Shown here: positions 16,904 through 25,555 of the stretch, one piece after another | Numbering within the stretch: the stretch's first letter is position 1 | How the letters are laid out: each line of letters starts with the position of its first letter | The notes under the pieces: generated by a model | Database searches by the model: none | What the model was told of the DNA's origin: nothing | What the model saw: only the letters and a program-made list of their open reading frames with translations | Program-made: the position numbers and the translations under genes | Origin: Winogradskya consettensis | GTDB lineage: Bacteria; Actinomycetota; Actinomycetes; Mycobacteriales; Micromonosporaceae | Direction of reading: 5' to 3' | Length of the DNA: 64,000 nt | Assembly (NCBI RefSeq): GCF_018332715.1 | Contig: NZ_BOQP01000046.1 | Location: forward strand, 160,187-224,186

Positions 16904-18337
16904 ATGTCCGACATCTTCAAGCCCGAGGTCGACCGCCGGACGCTGCTGCGTCGTGCGGCCGCCGTGGGTCTGCTCGCCACCCCGGCCGTGAGCATGCTCA
17001 GCGCTTGCGTCGGTGGCGGCGACGACAGCGACGACAAAGCGGACAAGCCCTCGGGCACCGTCTCCGCGACGAACCCGCTGGGTGTCAAGGAGGACGAGCC
17101 GCTGGAGATCGTGATCTTCAACGGTGGCCTCGGCACCAAGTACGCGACGGACGTCGACATCCCGTCGTACAACAAGCTCTTCCCGAACTCCAAGGTCGCG
17201 TTCAGCCAGACCGAGGAGATCGCGACCGTCGTCCAGCCGCGGTTCACCGGCGGCAACCCGCCGGACATGATCAACAACTCCGGCTCGAAGCTGATGGACC
17301 AGGGCGCGCTCGTCCAGGCCGGCCAGGTCCAGGACCTGACCGAGCTGTTCGCGGCCCCGTCGCTCGACATCACCGGCAAGACCGTCAAGGACACCCTGAT
17401 CCCCGGCACCGTGGAGCAGGGCACGTTCAACGGCAAGCCGTACGTCCTGAACTACGCCTTCACGGTCTTCGGCCTCTGGTACAGCGGCAAGCTGTTCAAG
17501 GACAACGGCTGGACCGCCCCCACCACCTGGGCCGACTTCCTCACGCTGCTCGACGCGATGAAGGCCAAGGGCATCACCCCCTACGGGTACGCCGGAGCGA
17601 ACGCGCCGTACTACCAGTACACGGTGATCCTCGCCAGCGCCGCGAAGATCGGTGGCGCCGACATCCTGAAGAACATCGACAACCTCGAGCCGAACGCCTG
17701 GAACAACGACGCCGTCAAGCAGGCCGCCGCCGCGTGGGCCGAGGTCGGCGCCAAGTACTCCGACAAGTCGTTCCTGGGCCTCAAGCACACCGAGGTTCAG
17801 CTGAAGCAGGACCAGTACAAGGTCGGCTTCTACCCGTCGGGCTCCTGGCTGGAGAACGAGCAGGCCAAGGACACCCCGGCCGGCTTCGACTACCAGCTCG
17901 CGCCGCTCCCCAGCGTCACCACGGCCGACAAGCTCCCCGCCACCGCGCTCTACGCGGCCGCCGGCGAGCAGTACTTCGTCGCCAGCAAGGGCAAGAACCC
18001 CAAGGGCGGCATGGAGTTCATGCGCCACATGCTCTCCAAGGCCGGCGCCGTGGGCTTCACCCAGCTCACCAAGACGCTGACCGTCGTCTCGGGTGCCACC
18101 GACGGCATGGAGATCAGCCCCGGGCTCACCTCCGGCAACAAGGCCCTGGTCGCGGCGGGTGCTGACACGTTCAGCTTCCGCTTCGACACCTGGTACAAGA
18201 AGCTGGACGACGAGCTGCGCGCCGCCACCAACGAACTGATGTTCCAGGGCGGCACCGCTGACAAGTTCGTCACGCGGATGCAGAAGGCGGCGGACGCGGT
18301 CAAGGCCGACTCCTCCATCGAGAAGTTCTCCCGCTAA
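16904..18337 (+). CDS. ngcE: NgcE-like N-acetylglucosamine/chitobiose-binding lipoprotein
   Basis: 477-residue solute-binding protein. The N terminus has a twin-arginine motif (RRTLLRR, 11-17) and a lipobox ending at Cys35 (MLSAC), so it is exported folded and lipid-anchored. The mature part is a family 1 sugar-binding protein (FTGGNPPDMINNSG, VLNYAFTVFGLWYSGKLF, VGFYPSGSWLENE). The sequence type and the following pair of permeases match the NgcEFG system, which imports GlcNAc and N,N'-diacetylchitobiose. GAGGAGAAAG ribosome site. Substrate is inferred from family resemblance and the RpiR neighbour. Confidence 0.8.
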   Translation: MSDIFKPEVDRRTLLRRAAAVGLLATPAVSMLSACVGGGDDSDDKADKPSGTVSATNPLGVKEDEPLEIVIFNGGLGTKYATDVDIPSYNKLFPNSKVAFSQTEEIATVVQPRFTGGNPPDMINNSGSKLMDQGALVQAGQVQDLTELFAAPSLDITGKTVKDTLIPGTVEQGTFNGKPYVLNYAFTVFGLWYSGKLFKDNGWTAPTTWADFLTLLDAMKAKGITPYGYAGANAPYYQYTVILASAAKIGGADILKNIDNLEPNAWNNDAVKQAAAAWAEVGAKYSDKSFLGLKHTEVQLKQDQYKVGFYPSGSWLENEQAKDTPAGFDYQLAPLPSVTTADKLPATALYAAAGEQYFVASKGKNPKGGMEFMRHMLSKAGAVGFTQLTKTLTVVSGATDGMEISPGLTSGNKALVAAGADTFSFRFDTWYKKLDDELRAATNELMFQGGTADKFVTRMQKAADAVKADSSIEKFSR

Positions 18338-18390
18338 TCCTGTCCCATGGCTGACTACGTAGCCGCAATCACGAACGGAGCTATAGCACC

Positions 18391-19302
18391 ATGAAGCACG
18401 GCAGGTACCCGTTCATCATCGGCTTCCTGATCGTGCCGGTGGCGATCTACGGCACGTTCGTGATTGCGGCATACGTACAGGCTTTCCAGCTGTCGTTCAC
18501 GAACTGGCGGGGCTTCTCGCCCAACGTGGATTACATCGGCTTCGACAACTTCACCAAGCTCTTCCACGACAGCACGTTCTGGAAGGCGATCCAGCACCAC
18601 GTGCTGCTGCTGATCTTCCTCCCGCTGCTGACGATCATCCTGGCGCTGTTCTTCGCCTTCCTGCTGAACGTCGGCGGGGGCTCGAAGGGCGGGCGTACCC
18701 AGGGTGTCCGGGGCTCGAAGTTCTACCGGGTGATCTTCTTCTTCCCGCAGCTGCTCGCCCTCGCGCTGGTGGCGGTCATCTTCTCCCGGGTCTACTCCCC
18801 GGACGAGAGCGGCCTGATCAACGGCCTGCTCCAGCAGTTCGGTGCCGGCCCGGTGCTGTTCCTGGCCGACTCGCACCTCGCCCTCTGGTCCATCCTCGCG
18901 GTGCTGGTGTGGCAGGGCGTCGGCTTCTACGTGGTGCTCTTCTCAGCCGGCATGGGCTCGATCCCCACGGAGATCTACGAGGCGGCGGCGCTGGACGGCG
19001 CCACCCGCAGCACCCTGTTCTTCAAGATCACGCTGCCGCTGCTCTGGAGCACGCTGCAGGTCGCCTGGGTCTACCTCGGCATCGCCGCCTTCGACGCGTT
19101 CGCCCTGGTGAACGTCATGTCCGTCGACCGCGGCGGCCCGGACGGCGCGACCACGGTGCTCGGCCTCGAGATCTACCGCAACGCGTTCGACTACGCACAG
19201 TTCGGCTACGCCTCGGCGATGGGCGTCGTGCTGTTCTTCCTGACCCTCACGTTCGCCGCGCTGACCCTGCGGGTCACCCGGCGCGACACCGTCGAGCTCT
19301 GA
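18391..19302 (+). CDS. ngcF: NgcF-like sugar ABC permease
   Basis: 303-residue inner-membrane permease of the MalF type with six predicted spans. The EAA loop that docks the ATPase reads EIYEAAALDGATRSTLFFKITLP near residue 195. It follows the binding protein by 53 bp and precedes the second permease by 13 bp, so they form one operon. Confidence 0.85.
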   Translation: MKHGRYPFIIGFLIVPVAIYGTFVIAAYVQAFQLSFTNWRGFSPNVDYIGFDNFTKLFHDSTFWKAIQHHVLLLIFLPLLTIILALFFAFLLNVGGGSKGGRTQGVRGSKFYRVIFFFPQLLALALVAVIFSRVYSPDESGLINGLLQQFGAGPVLFLADSHLALWSILAVLVWQGVGFYVVLFSAGMGSIPTEIYEAAALDGATRSTLFFKITLPLLWSTLQVAWVYLGIAAFDAFALVNVMSVDRGGPDGATTVLGLEIYRNAFDYAQFGYASAMGVVLFFLTLTFAALTLRVTRRDTVEL

Positions 19303-19315
19303 GACGGAGCCTGAG

Positions 19316-20248
19316 ATGACCAACCTGCGTACCGATGTCTCCGCCACACCGCCGGGCACCGTGGACTACCCCGGCGCCCGCAAGTCCGCCGGCACGCCCG
19401 CGGGCAAGAAGGAGATCAAGCTCTTCAGCGGCTTCGCCCACATCGCCCTGGCGATCTGGGGCCTGCTGGTCATCGCCCCGCTGATCTGGGTGATCCTGGC
19501 AAGTTTCAAGAGCAACACCGAGATCTTCACCCACGCCCCGTTCAGCCTGCCCAGCGCGCTCTCCTTCGAGTCCTACAAGAGCGCCTGGACCGAGGCCCAC
19601 GTCGGCCGCTACTTCCTCAACTCCATCTTCGTGGTGGCGCTGAGCACCACCGGCACGATGATCTTCGGCTCCATGGCGGCCTACGTCCTGGCCCGCTACA
19701 AGTTCGTCGGCAACCGCTTCATCTACTACCTGTTCGTCTCCGGGCTGGCCTTCCCGGTGTTCCTCGCCCTGGTCCCGCTCTTCCTCATCCTGCAGAACCT
19801 GGGCCTGCTCAACACCTACACCGGCCTGATCCTGGTCTACATCGCCTACTCGCTGCCGTTCACGGTGTTCTTCATGACGGCGTTCTTCAAGACGCTGCCG
19901 AACCACGTGGCGGAAGCGGCGATCGTCGACGGCGCCTCGCACACCCGGCTGTTCTTCCAGGTCATGCTGCCGATGGCCAAGTCCGGCCTGGTCAGCATCA
20001 CGATCTTCAACATCGTCGGCCAGTGGAACCAGTACCTGCTCCCGGTCGCGATCATGCAAGGCCAGGGCGCCGAGAACAAATGGGTCCTCACCCAGGGCAT
20101 CGCCAACATCTCGGTCTCCGCGGGCTACCAGGCCAACTGGGCAGCGCTGTTCGCCGCGCTCACGCTCTCGATCGTCCCCATGATCATCGTGTACGCCTTC
20201 TTCCAGCGGCAGATCCAGTCCGGCCTCACCGCCGGCGCCGCGAAGTAA
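19316..20248 (+). CDS. ngcG: NgcG-like sugar ABC permease
   Basis: 310-residue MalG-type permease with six spans; the EAA loop is HVAEAAIVDGASHTRLFFQVMLP near residue 210. An N-terminal cytoplasmic tail of about 35 residues rich in Pro, Thr and Lys precedes the first span. It is the last gene of the importer operon: no ATPase follows, and a strong terminator begins 20 bp downstream. The ATPase must come from elsewhere, as is known for MsiK-energised importers. Confidence 0.85.
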   Translation: MTNLRTDVSATPPGTVDYPGARKSAGTPAGKKEIKLFSGFAHIALAIWGLLVIAPLIWVILASFKSNTEIFTHAPFSLPSALSFESYKSAWTEAHVGRYFLNSIFVVALSTTGTMIFGSMAAYVLARYKFVGNRFIYYLFVSGLAFPVFLALVPLFLILQNLGLLNTYTGLILVYIAYSLPFTVFFMTAFFKTLPNHVAEAAIVDGASHTRLFFQVMLPMAKSGLVSITIFNIVGQWNQYLLPVAIMQGQGAENKWVLTQGIANISVSAGYQANWAALFAALTLSIVPMIIVYAFFQRQIQSGLTAGAAK

Positions 20249-20268
20249 CGCTTCACCAGGCTCTTCCA

Positions 20269-20310
20269 GCGGCGGTACCGATCCACGGGGGTCGGTACCG
20301 CCGCTTTTTT
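20269..20310 (+). terminator. Rho-independent terminator of the ngc operon
   Basis: A perfect 13-bp stem (20269-20281 with 20292-20304, GCGGCGGTACCGA and its complement) has a 10-base loop and is followed by six T residues (20305-20310). It is a textbook intrinsic terminator and the clearest one in the window. Confidence 0.95.
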
Positions 20311-20337
20311 GTCACACCCCGGGTTCACAATGAGACC

Positions 20338-22128
20338 GTGCTGATCGCTGCGGTTTCCGAGGATGGCAGCTGGAGCGGTCCTGGCTGGCTCCGGTCCGTC
20401 CACCCCGACGGCACCCCCGCCGAGGAGCCCACCCCGGTGGCCGACCTCGCCGCCGCGATCGCCACCCGCGAGGCCACCGACCACCCACGCTGGCTCTGGG
20501 CGGCCACCACCGACGCCTACCCCGCCCTCCTCCGCGCCGGCGTCCGGGCAGCCCGCTGTCACGACGTCGAGCTCACCGAGGCCCTCCTGAGCGGCCACGC
20601 CGGCCGCTGGGGCGAGCCCCGATCCCTGGCCGCCGCCCTCGCCCGCCTCACCGGCGTCCCCGTCCCGCCCGACCCGCCGGTCCGCGTCCCCGAGCCCCCC
20701 GGCCAGCTCCAGGACACCCTCTTCGGCCCGGCCCACGGCATCTCCGGCTCCTCCCCGCACACGGCGGTCCTCGCCGTCGCAGGCGCCTCCTCAGCCACCC
20801 CGGGCTACGTGGCCCTGAACGCCCTCACCCGGGTCTACGCCGACCAGCACCGCCGCATCACCGCCATCGACCGGGCCGGCCGCCTGGCCGCCGCCGATCG
20901 CACCGCCGCCTTCGTCGGGCGACCGGGCGGGTTCGCGTTGCTGGTGGCGGCGGAGTCAGCCGGGGCGCTTGTCGGTGCCGAGATGGGTCACACCGGCATG
21001 CCGTGGCGTGCCGACGTGCACGACCGGATCCTGCGGGAGCTTCTCGGCCCACCCCAGCCGGTCGGCCCGCCGCGGCGGCTGTCCGAGCTCACCGCCGAGG
21101 TCAACGCGGCGTTCGGCACCCGCGGCCTGCATCTGGACTCCCCGGCCGAGGTGCTCAAGGCCTTCGCCCGCGCGGGCATCGAGGTCCCCAACACCCGCGC
21201 CTGGGTGCTGCGCCAGGTCGAGCATCCCGCGGTCCCGCCCCTGCTCGAATACAAGGAGCTCTACCGCATCTGGACGGCCCACGGCTGGAGCTGGCTCGAC
21301 TCCTGGGTGAGCGAGGGCCGCTTCCGCCCCGAGTACGTCCCCGGCGGCGTGGTCTCGGGCCGCTGGGCAGCGCGGGGCGGCGGGGCGCTGCAGGTCCCCA
21401 AGGTGGTCCGTGGCGCGGTGATCGCCGACCCGGGCTGGACCTTCGTGATCGCCGACGCGGGCCAGCTGGAGCCGCGCGTGCTGGCGGCCGTCTCCGGCGA
21501 CGACCGCCTGGCCGCAGCGGGCGTGGCCGACGACCTCTACGCGGCACTGGCCGCCGACTCGTTCGCAGGCGATCGCCCCAAGGCCAAGGTCGCCCTGCTC
21601 GGCGCCATGTACGGCCAGACCGGCGGCGCCGCCATCCCCGCCCTCGCCGTGCTCCGCAAGCACTACCCGACAGCCTTCGAGTACGTCGAGGCGGCGGCCC
21701 GCACGGGCGAGGCCGGGGGACTGGTCCGCTCCTGGCTCGGCCGCACCTGCCCGCCGTCCTCCACCGCCTGGCGCGACGCCGGACTCGACCCGCCGGAGGA
21801 GAGCGGCTCCGCCGAGGTCCCTCAAGGCGGCGCGTCCGGCCGCGCACGCGGGCGGTTCACCCGCAACTTCGTCATCCAGGCGACGGCGGCGGAGTGGGCG
21901 CTGGTACTGCTGGCGACCCTGCGTACGGCGCTCGAAGGCCTCCAGGCCGAGATCGTCATCTTCGTCCACGACGAGGTGGGCGTCCACTGCCCCAAGGAAG
22001 AAGCGGAACAGGTCGCCGAGGCCGTCCGCCGCTCCGCCGTCCGAGCCGGCGAGCTCCTCTTCGGCAACACGGCGGTCCGCTTCCCCCTCGAGGTCGCCAT
22101 CGCCGAGTGCTACACCGACGCCAAATAG
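20338..22128 (+). CDS. PolA-type bifunctional 3'-5' exonuclease/DNA polymerase
   Basis: 596 residues from the GTG at 20338 (CACAAT six bases upstream, possibly leaderless). The C-terminal half carries family A polymerase motifs: motif A as VIADAGQLEPRVLA (about 370), motif B as KAKVALLGAMYGQTGG (about 415) and motif C as FVHDEVG (about 543). The N-terminal half occupies the place of the 3'-5' exonuclease domain but shows no obvious DEDD set. It is shorter than housekeeping Pol I and lacks a 5' nuclease, so it is a second, accessory polymerase, widespread in actinobacteria and probably serving repair. Motif A lacks the usual DYSQIE tyrosine (DAGQLE instead). Confidence 0.82.
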   Translation: MLIAAVSEDGSWSGPGWLRSVHPDGTPAEEPTPVADLAAAIATREATDHPRWLWAATTDAYPALLRAGVRAARCHDVELTEALLSGHAGRWGEPRSLAAALARLTGVPVPPDPPVRVPEPPGQLQDTLFGPAHGISGSSPHTAVLAVAGASSATPGYVALNALTRVYADQHRRITAIDRAGRLAAADRTAAFVGRPGGFALLVAAESAGALVGAEMGHTGMPWRADVHDRILRELLGPPQPVGPPRRLSELTAEVNAAFGTRGLHLDSPAEVLKAFARAGIEVPNTRAWVLRQVEHPAVPPLLEYKELYRIWTAHGWSWLDSWVSEGRFRPEYVPGGVVSGRWAARGGGALQVPKVVRGAVIADPGWTFVIADAGQLEPRVLAAVSGDDRLAAAGVADDLYAALAADSFAGDRPKAKVALLGAMYGQTGGAAIPALAVLRKHYPTAFEYVEAAARTGEAGGLVRSWLGRTCPPSSTAWRDAGLDPPEESGSAEVPQGGASGRARGRFTRNFVIQATAAEWALVLLATLRTALEGLQAEIVIFVHDEVGVHCPKEEAEQVAEAVRRSAVRAGELLFGNTAVRFPLEVAIAECYTDAK

Positions 22129-22146
22129 CGGGTCGCGAGGTGTACG

Positions 22147-22188
22147 GACTGGCTGAGGCAGGAGGACAACCCGATGCCGCAGCCAGTC
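22147..22188. terminator. Hairpin between converging genes, probable bidirectional terminator
   Basis: Arms 22147-22160 and 22175-22188 pair over 14 bases with one mismatch (GACTGGCTG against CAGCCAGTC outside, GGCA against TGCC inside) around a 14-base loop. There is no T-run, but its position between two converging genes fits a terminator for both. Confidence 0.55.
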
Positions 22189-22216
22189 ACGCTACCGAAT
22201 CAGCCGAAACCGGCCA

Positions 22217-22744
22217 CTACGGAAGGTTGCAGGCACCGCTCGTGCTGAGCCCGTACGGGTTCATGCCGCCGATGTTGATGCCATCGTCGTATGAACCGGC
22301 GCTGGCCGAACGGACCCGGACGCAGAGCCGGTTGACGTCGTTGACGGCCGTCGAGGGAGACCAGAGGTAGTCCCGGCTGGACGTCTGCCGGAAGGCTGCG
22401 TAGCCCTTCCGGGTGTAGTCGGAGGTTCCGTCGCCATAGACGTCATAGCTGATCATGAGGGTGGCGAGCGTGTCCACCGCCCCGGATTCGACCCTGATCT
22501 CGACGTCCCTGACGGTGGCACCGTTCAGGCCGACACAGTTGTCCGTCGAGAAGGCGTCGCAGTTGGTGTTGTCGTAAGTCACGAAGACGCAGATGGTCCC
22601 GAGGCTGGTGCTGCTGTTGTAGCACCGCCCGGGATCGACGCCGTCCGCCGCCGAGGCGGGCCCGGCGAACGTCAGCGAGGTGGCCAAGGCCAGGACGAGT
22701 CCGAGGCCAGTGGTCATGAGTCTCCGCACAGATTTTCCCTTCAC
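22217..22744 (-). CDS. Small secreted protein of unknown function
   Basis: 175 residues with a clear Sec signal peptide: a charged start (KGK..RR), a hydrophobic core near 12-25 and an ASA cleavage motif around residue 32. The mature part contains cysteines (CYNSS, TICVFV, NCDAFSTDNC, LCVRV, ACNLP) that could form disulfides, and it looks like a small beta-rich extracellular protein. I chose the GTG at 22744, which supplies the basic n-region; an ATG at 22717 with GGAG in front is the alternative. No family recognised. A TATTGT hexamer near 22781 may be its -10. Confidence 0.65.
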   Translation of the reverse strand: MKGKSVRRLMTTGLGLVLALATSLTFAGPASAADGVDPGRCYNSSTSLGTICVFVTYDNTNCDAFSTDNCVGLNGATVRDVEIRVESGAVDTLATLMISYDVYGDGTSDYTRKGYAAFRQTSSRDYLWSPSTAVNDVNRLCVRVRSASAGSYDDGINIGGMNPYGLSTSGACNLP

Positions 22745-22832
22745 CTTCGCCGATCACGGTGACCGACGACCGTCGACAATAGATCACCGTCGTCATCGTG
22801 TCGTCATCTTTTATTCACCGTGTGTTTTCGGC

Positions 22833-23474
22833 TCAGTCGTGGCTGGCCTCGGGTGGGAAGGTGCCGGAGAAAACGACGGCCGGGTAGCTGGGCCAGTCCT
22901 CGGCGGGTGCGTCCGGGTAGGGGATGCCGAGGCGGCGCCAGAAGTCGGTGACCACCCAGGTGTCCTCGAGGGGCGAGTGGTCGTCGGGGAACGCCTTCCC
23001 GTCGTGCGGTGCGAGGAAGCGCCGGAAGAGACGGAAGGTGAAGGTGTAGGGATTAACGAAGTACGGCGCGATCGTCGCAGGCGGCCGGTCGAACAGGTCC
23101 CCGAGAACGTCGGCGTCACCCTGCCAGCGCCGTCTCGCCTCGGGGAGCTGGGCCGGGTCGGCGACCACCTCGCGCGGGTCGGAGGCGAAATGATCGACCG
23201 GGCAGCCCGCGTCGTACGCGATGTGGCACCAGAGGTCCGAGTCGTAGATGTCGATCGAGCTGGCGACCACGCCGAACTCGGCGGAGAGGCGCCCGCCGGC
23301 GCGGTCGGCGTACGTGGCGAACCTGGGCCAGTCCACCACCACCCACCCGTCCTTGGGCGGCACGATGATGGCGGCGTCGCGGCCCACCGTGGCACCGGCC
23401 GTCGTCACTTCGGCGGCCACGTCGTAGCCCGCCGCGAACCGTACGATCGCCCGCGCGATCAGATCCGGGTCCAT
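22833..23474 (-). CDS. Hypothetical protein
   Basis: About 213 residues from the ATG at 23472-23474. The frame is open upstream, and in-frame GTG codons a few residues earlier could extend it, but the far upstream part runs into the divergent gene. The sequence is acidic and aromatic-rich (DGWVVVDWPRFATYADRAGG, DSDLWCHIAYDAGCPVDHF, YFVNPYTFTFRLFRRFLAP), looks like a globular cytoplasmic protein and has no recognisable domain. The start is uncertain because no good ribosome site is visible. Confidence 0.6.
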   Translation of the reverse strand: MDPDLIARAIVRFAAGYDVAAEVTTAGATVGRDAAIIVPPKDGWVVVDWPRFATYADRAGGRLSAEFGVVASSIDIYDSDLWCHIAYDAGCPVDHFASDPREVVADPAQLPEARRRWQGDADVLGDLFDRPPATIAPYFVNPYTFTFRLFRRFLAPHDGKAFPDDHSPLEDTWVVTDFWRRLGIPYPDAPAEDWPSYPAVVFSGTFPPEASHD

Positions 23475-23717
23475 GGCAGGCAGCGCAGTCGCGTGCACGA
23501 ACTCGCCCACCCCACTGACGGTAGTGCTGTGACCATCGGCGTTCACCGGGTTTGCCGTGAACTCCGGATCATTCGGGAAGCGGGTGCCAGCCCGGCCCGG
23601 CCCCGTCGCGGCGTACCCGGCCGAACACCACGTCGGCGACGTGGATGCCGAATCCGATGGTGCCGGGCTCTTTAGCTCTGTGACGAGGCCTGGCCAGGCT
23701 GTCCTAGACTGGAATGA

Positions 23718-24098
23718 GTGACCCTTTCCCACGAGGACCTCTTCAAACGCTATCTGTACGCGGGAGCGATCACCCGCAACGCCGACGCGGTGGCGGCCCT
23801 GTTCACCGAGGACGGCGTCTACGAGGCGCCGCTCGCACCGGGCGGTTTCCGGCTCGAAGGCCGCGACGCGATCCGCGACGGCATCGGTGCCATGCATCGC
23901 GACCCGGCCTACGAGGGCAAGGCCGACCCCGCGCGCTCCGGCTTCGTGCTGCACGAGACCGCTGACCCGGCAGTCTTCATCGTCGAGATCGACGCGGCGC
24001 TCGAAACGAACCCGACAATGTCGATGATCCAGATCTTCCGGGTACGCGACGAGCACATCGCCCACCTCCGTGACTACTTCACAGCCCCGACGACCTGA
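23718..24098 (+). CDS. NTF2-like (SnoaL/DUF4440-type) protein
   Basis: 126-residue cone-shaped-fold protein: an N-terminal helix (HEDLFKRYLYAGAITRNADAV), AALFTEDGVYEAPLAPGGF, EGRDAIRDGI and a C-terminal sheet. Such proteins are small enzymes or ligand carriers; the activity is not deducible. The GTG at 23718 lies seven bases after TAGACT (23705-23710), so the mRNA is probably leaderless. It overlaps the 3' end of the converging repeat protein by 25 bp. Confidence 0.75.
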   Translation: MTLSHEDLFKRYLYAGAITRNADAVAALFTEDGVYEAPLAPGGFRLEGRDAIRDGIGAMHRDPAYEGKADPARSGFVLHETADPAVFIVEIDAALETNPTMSMIQIFRVRDEHIAHLRDYFTAPTT

Positions 24099-25498
24099 CG
24101 CATCCGCTCGACCGGTAGCGCGGGGTTGGCGGCCGCGTGTTCCGCCAGCTCGGGGTTGTCGAGCAACGCGACGATCCGGCCGACCGGCAGCCGCGGGCAC
24201 GAGGCCATCGCCTGCCGGACAGCCAGGTCCGGGTCGGTGCACAGCCGATCCACGAGCTCCGGGCCGGCATCCGGGTCGAGCGCGACCAATCGGCGTACCG
24301 GAGGATCGGTGTGATCGGCGAATGCGGCCAGCCCCGCCGTCGGGAAGCGGGCAGGCAAAGGGAACCGCCCCCGATTCTCCAGGAAGGCGCGCAGGAGCAG
24401 CGAGGGTGGTGCATCAGGATGGTGCAGAGCGAGCAATACGCGTACGCCCCGATCGTCATCATCGGCCAACTGCGTGACCAGATCCCCGGGCAGTTCGGGG
24501 TGCCGGGCCGCGCGCCGGCGTAGCAACGGGTTGACCGACCGGGCCCAGCGCACCGCGTCGTCGAGTGGCCCCGGCACGTGCCTGGAGTAGGAGTATTGGC
24601 CGTCGCTGACGGTGATGTCGATGCCCGTCCGCTGCTGCTCGGTGAGGCCGGGGTGGACGGAGACAGCCGTGCGCACCCCGATGTCGGGGTCGGTGGCCAG
24701 GGAATCCAGCTGCCCGGGGCTTAGGTCGGCTCGGTCGGCGACCCGGGCGCGGACCACAGGGCTGGGGTGACGTAGCAGTGCCTGGACGACATCCGGTGGG
24801 GTGCTCGGGTTCGGGCCGACGAAGTACAGCGCGGCCTCGTCACCGCTCGCCATCACCTGGTCGACCAGCGCGCGGGAAAGCGGTCGTTGCAGCACGGCCC
24901 AGAACGCGTGCATGTGCGTCTCCGGCAGGTCGCCGGGCTGCATGACCCGCTCGTCCTCGGCGATGGCCGCGGCGATGGTCGCCCTGACCTGCGGCTCGGG
25001 GTCGGCCAGCAGCGCTTCCCGGGTGGCTCCGTCGAGCAGCTGAGGGAACCTCGCCGGGTGCAGGCGTACCCGTGGATCGGGGTGTGCACCCGCCACGCGG
25101 TGGAGGCGGCGGGCGTAGTCCATGGCCACCCACAGCTCGTCGAAAAGTTCCCAGGGCGACAACGGCGCTGCGGGGTCGTCCTCGACGCTCACCAGCAGTG
25201 AGCACAGGTGATCGTCGGTGAGATGGTTGCCGAAAGCCCGCAGCCTCACCCGCCACTCAGGATCGGTCAGCAACCGGCTGCGAAGCTCCGGCAGGGTCCG
25301 GGCATGCTCAGCCAGCGTGCAGCGGACCTCGCGCGACGGATGCCGCACCATCGCTTCCTGCACCGATTCCGGGAGGTCGCGGCGTTCTGCCAGCCCTCGG
25401 CAGAACGGAGCCTCTGCTGACGCGAGCAGATCCAGCAACACCTCCGCCGGCGTCGCGGGGTTCCTCGCCAATCCGCGTACCAAGGCGTCACTGGTCAT
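24074..25498 (-). CDS. Leucine-rich-repeat-variant/HEAT-like repeat protein
   Basis: 474 residues built almost entirely of about 24-residue helical repeats of the form NPATPAEVLLDLLA / HPSREVRCTLAEHA / DPEWRVRLRAFGN / HPSPVVRARVADRADLSPGQLDSLATDPD. This is the pattern of leucine-rich-repeat-variant proteins common in actinobacteria. It is presumably a protein-binding scaffold; no enzyme motif is present. I prefer the ATG at 25498 (AAGGTG six bases upstream) over the GTG three codons earlier. Confidence 0.75.
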   Translation of the reverse strand: MTSDALVRGLARNPATPAEVLLDLLASAEAPFCRGLAERRDLPESVQEAMVRHPSREVRCTLAEHARTLPELRSRLLTDPEWRVRLRAFGNHLTDDHLCSLLVSVEDDPAAPLSPWELFDELWVAMDYARRLHRVAGAHPDPRVRLHPARFPQLLDGATREALLADPEPQVRATIAAAIAEDERVMQPGDLPETHMHAFWAVLQRPLSRALVDQVMASGDEAALYFVGPNPSTPPDVVQALLRHPSPVVRARVADRADLSPGQLDSLATDPDIGVRTAVSVHPGLTEQQRTGIDITVSDGQYSYSRHVPGPLDDAVRWARSVNPLLRRRAARHPELPGDLVTQLADDDDRGVRVLLALHHPDAPPSLLLRAFLENRGRFPLPARFPTAGLAAFADHTDPPVRRLVALDPDAGPELVDRLCTDPDLAVRQAMASCPRLPVGRIVALLDNPELAEHAAANPALPVERMRQVVGAVK

Positions 25499-25555
25499 CG
25501 GACGCACCTTAGTGCGCGCTCAGCGGGTGCCCGGAAACAGGGATAGCGTCGGGGG

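Noticed and set aside
23475..23717. Short open piece on the minus strand (EPGTIGFGIHVADVVFGRV) that looks protein-like
   Set aside because: About 34 codons with a stop and no start or family match; possibly a remnant, but too short to support.
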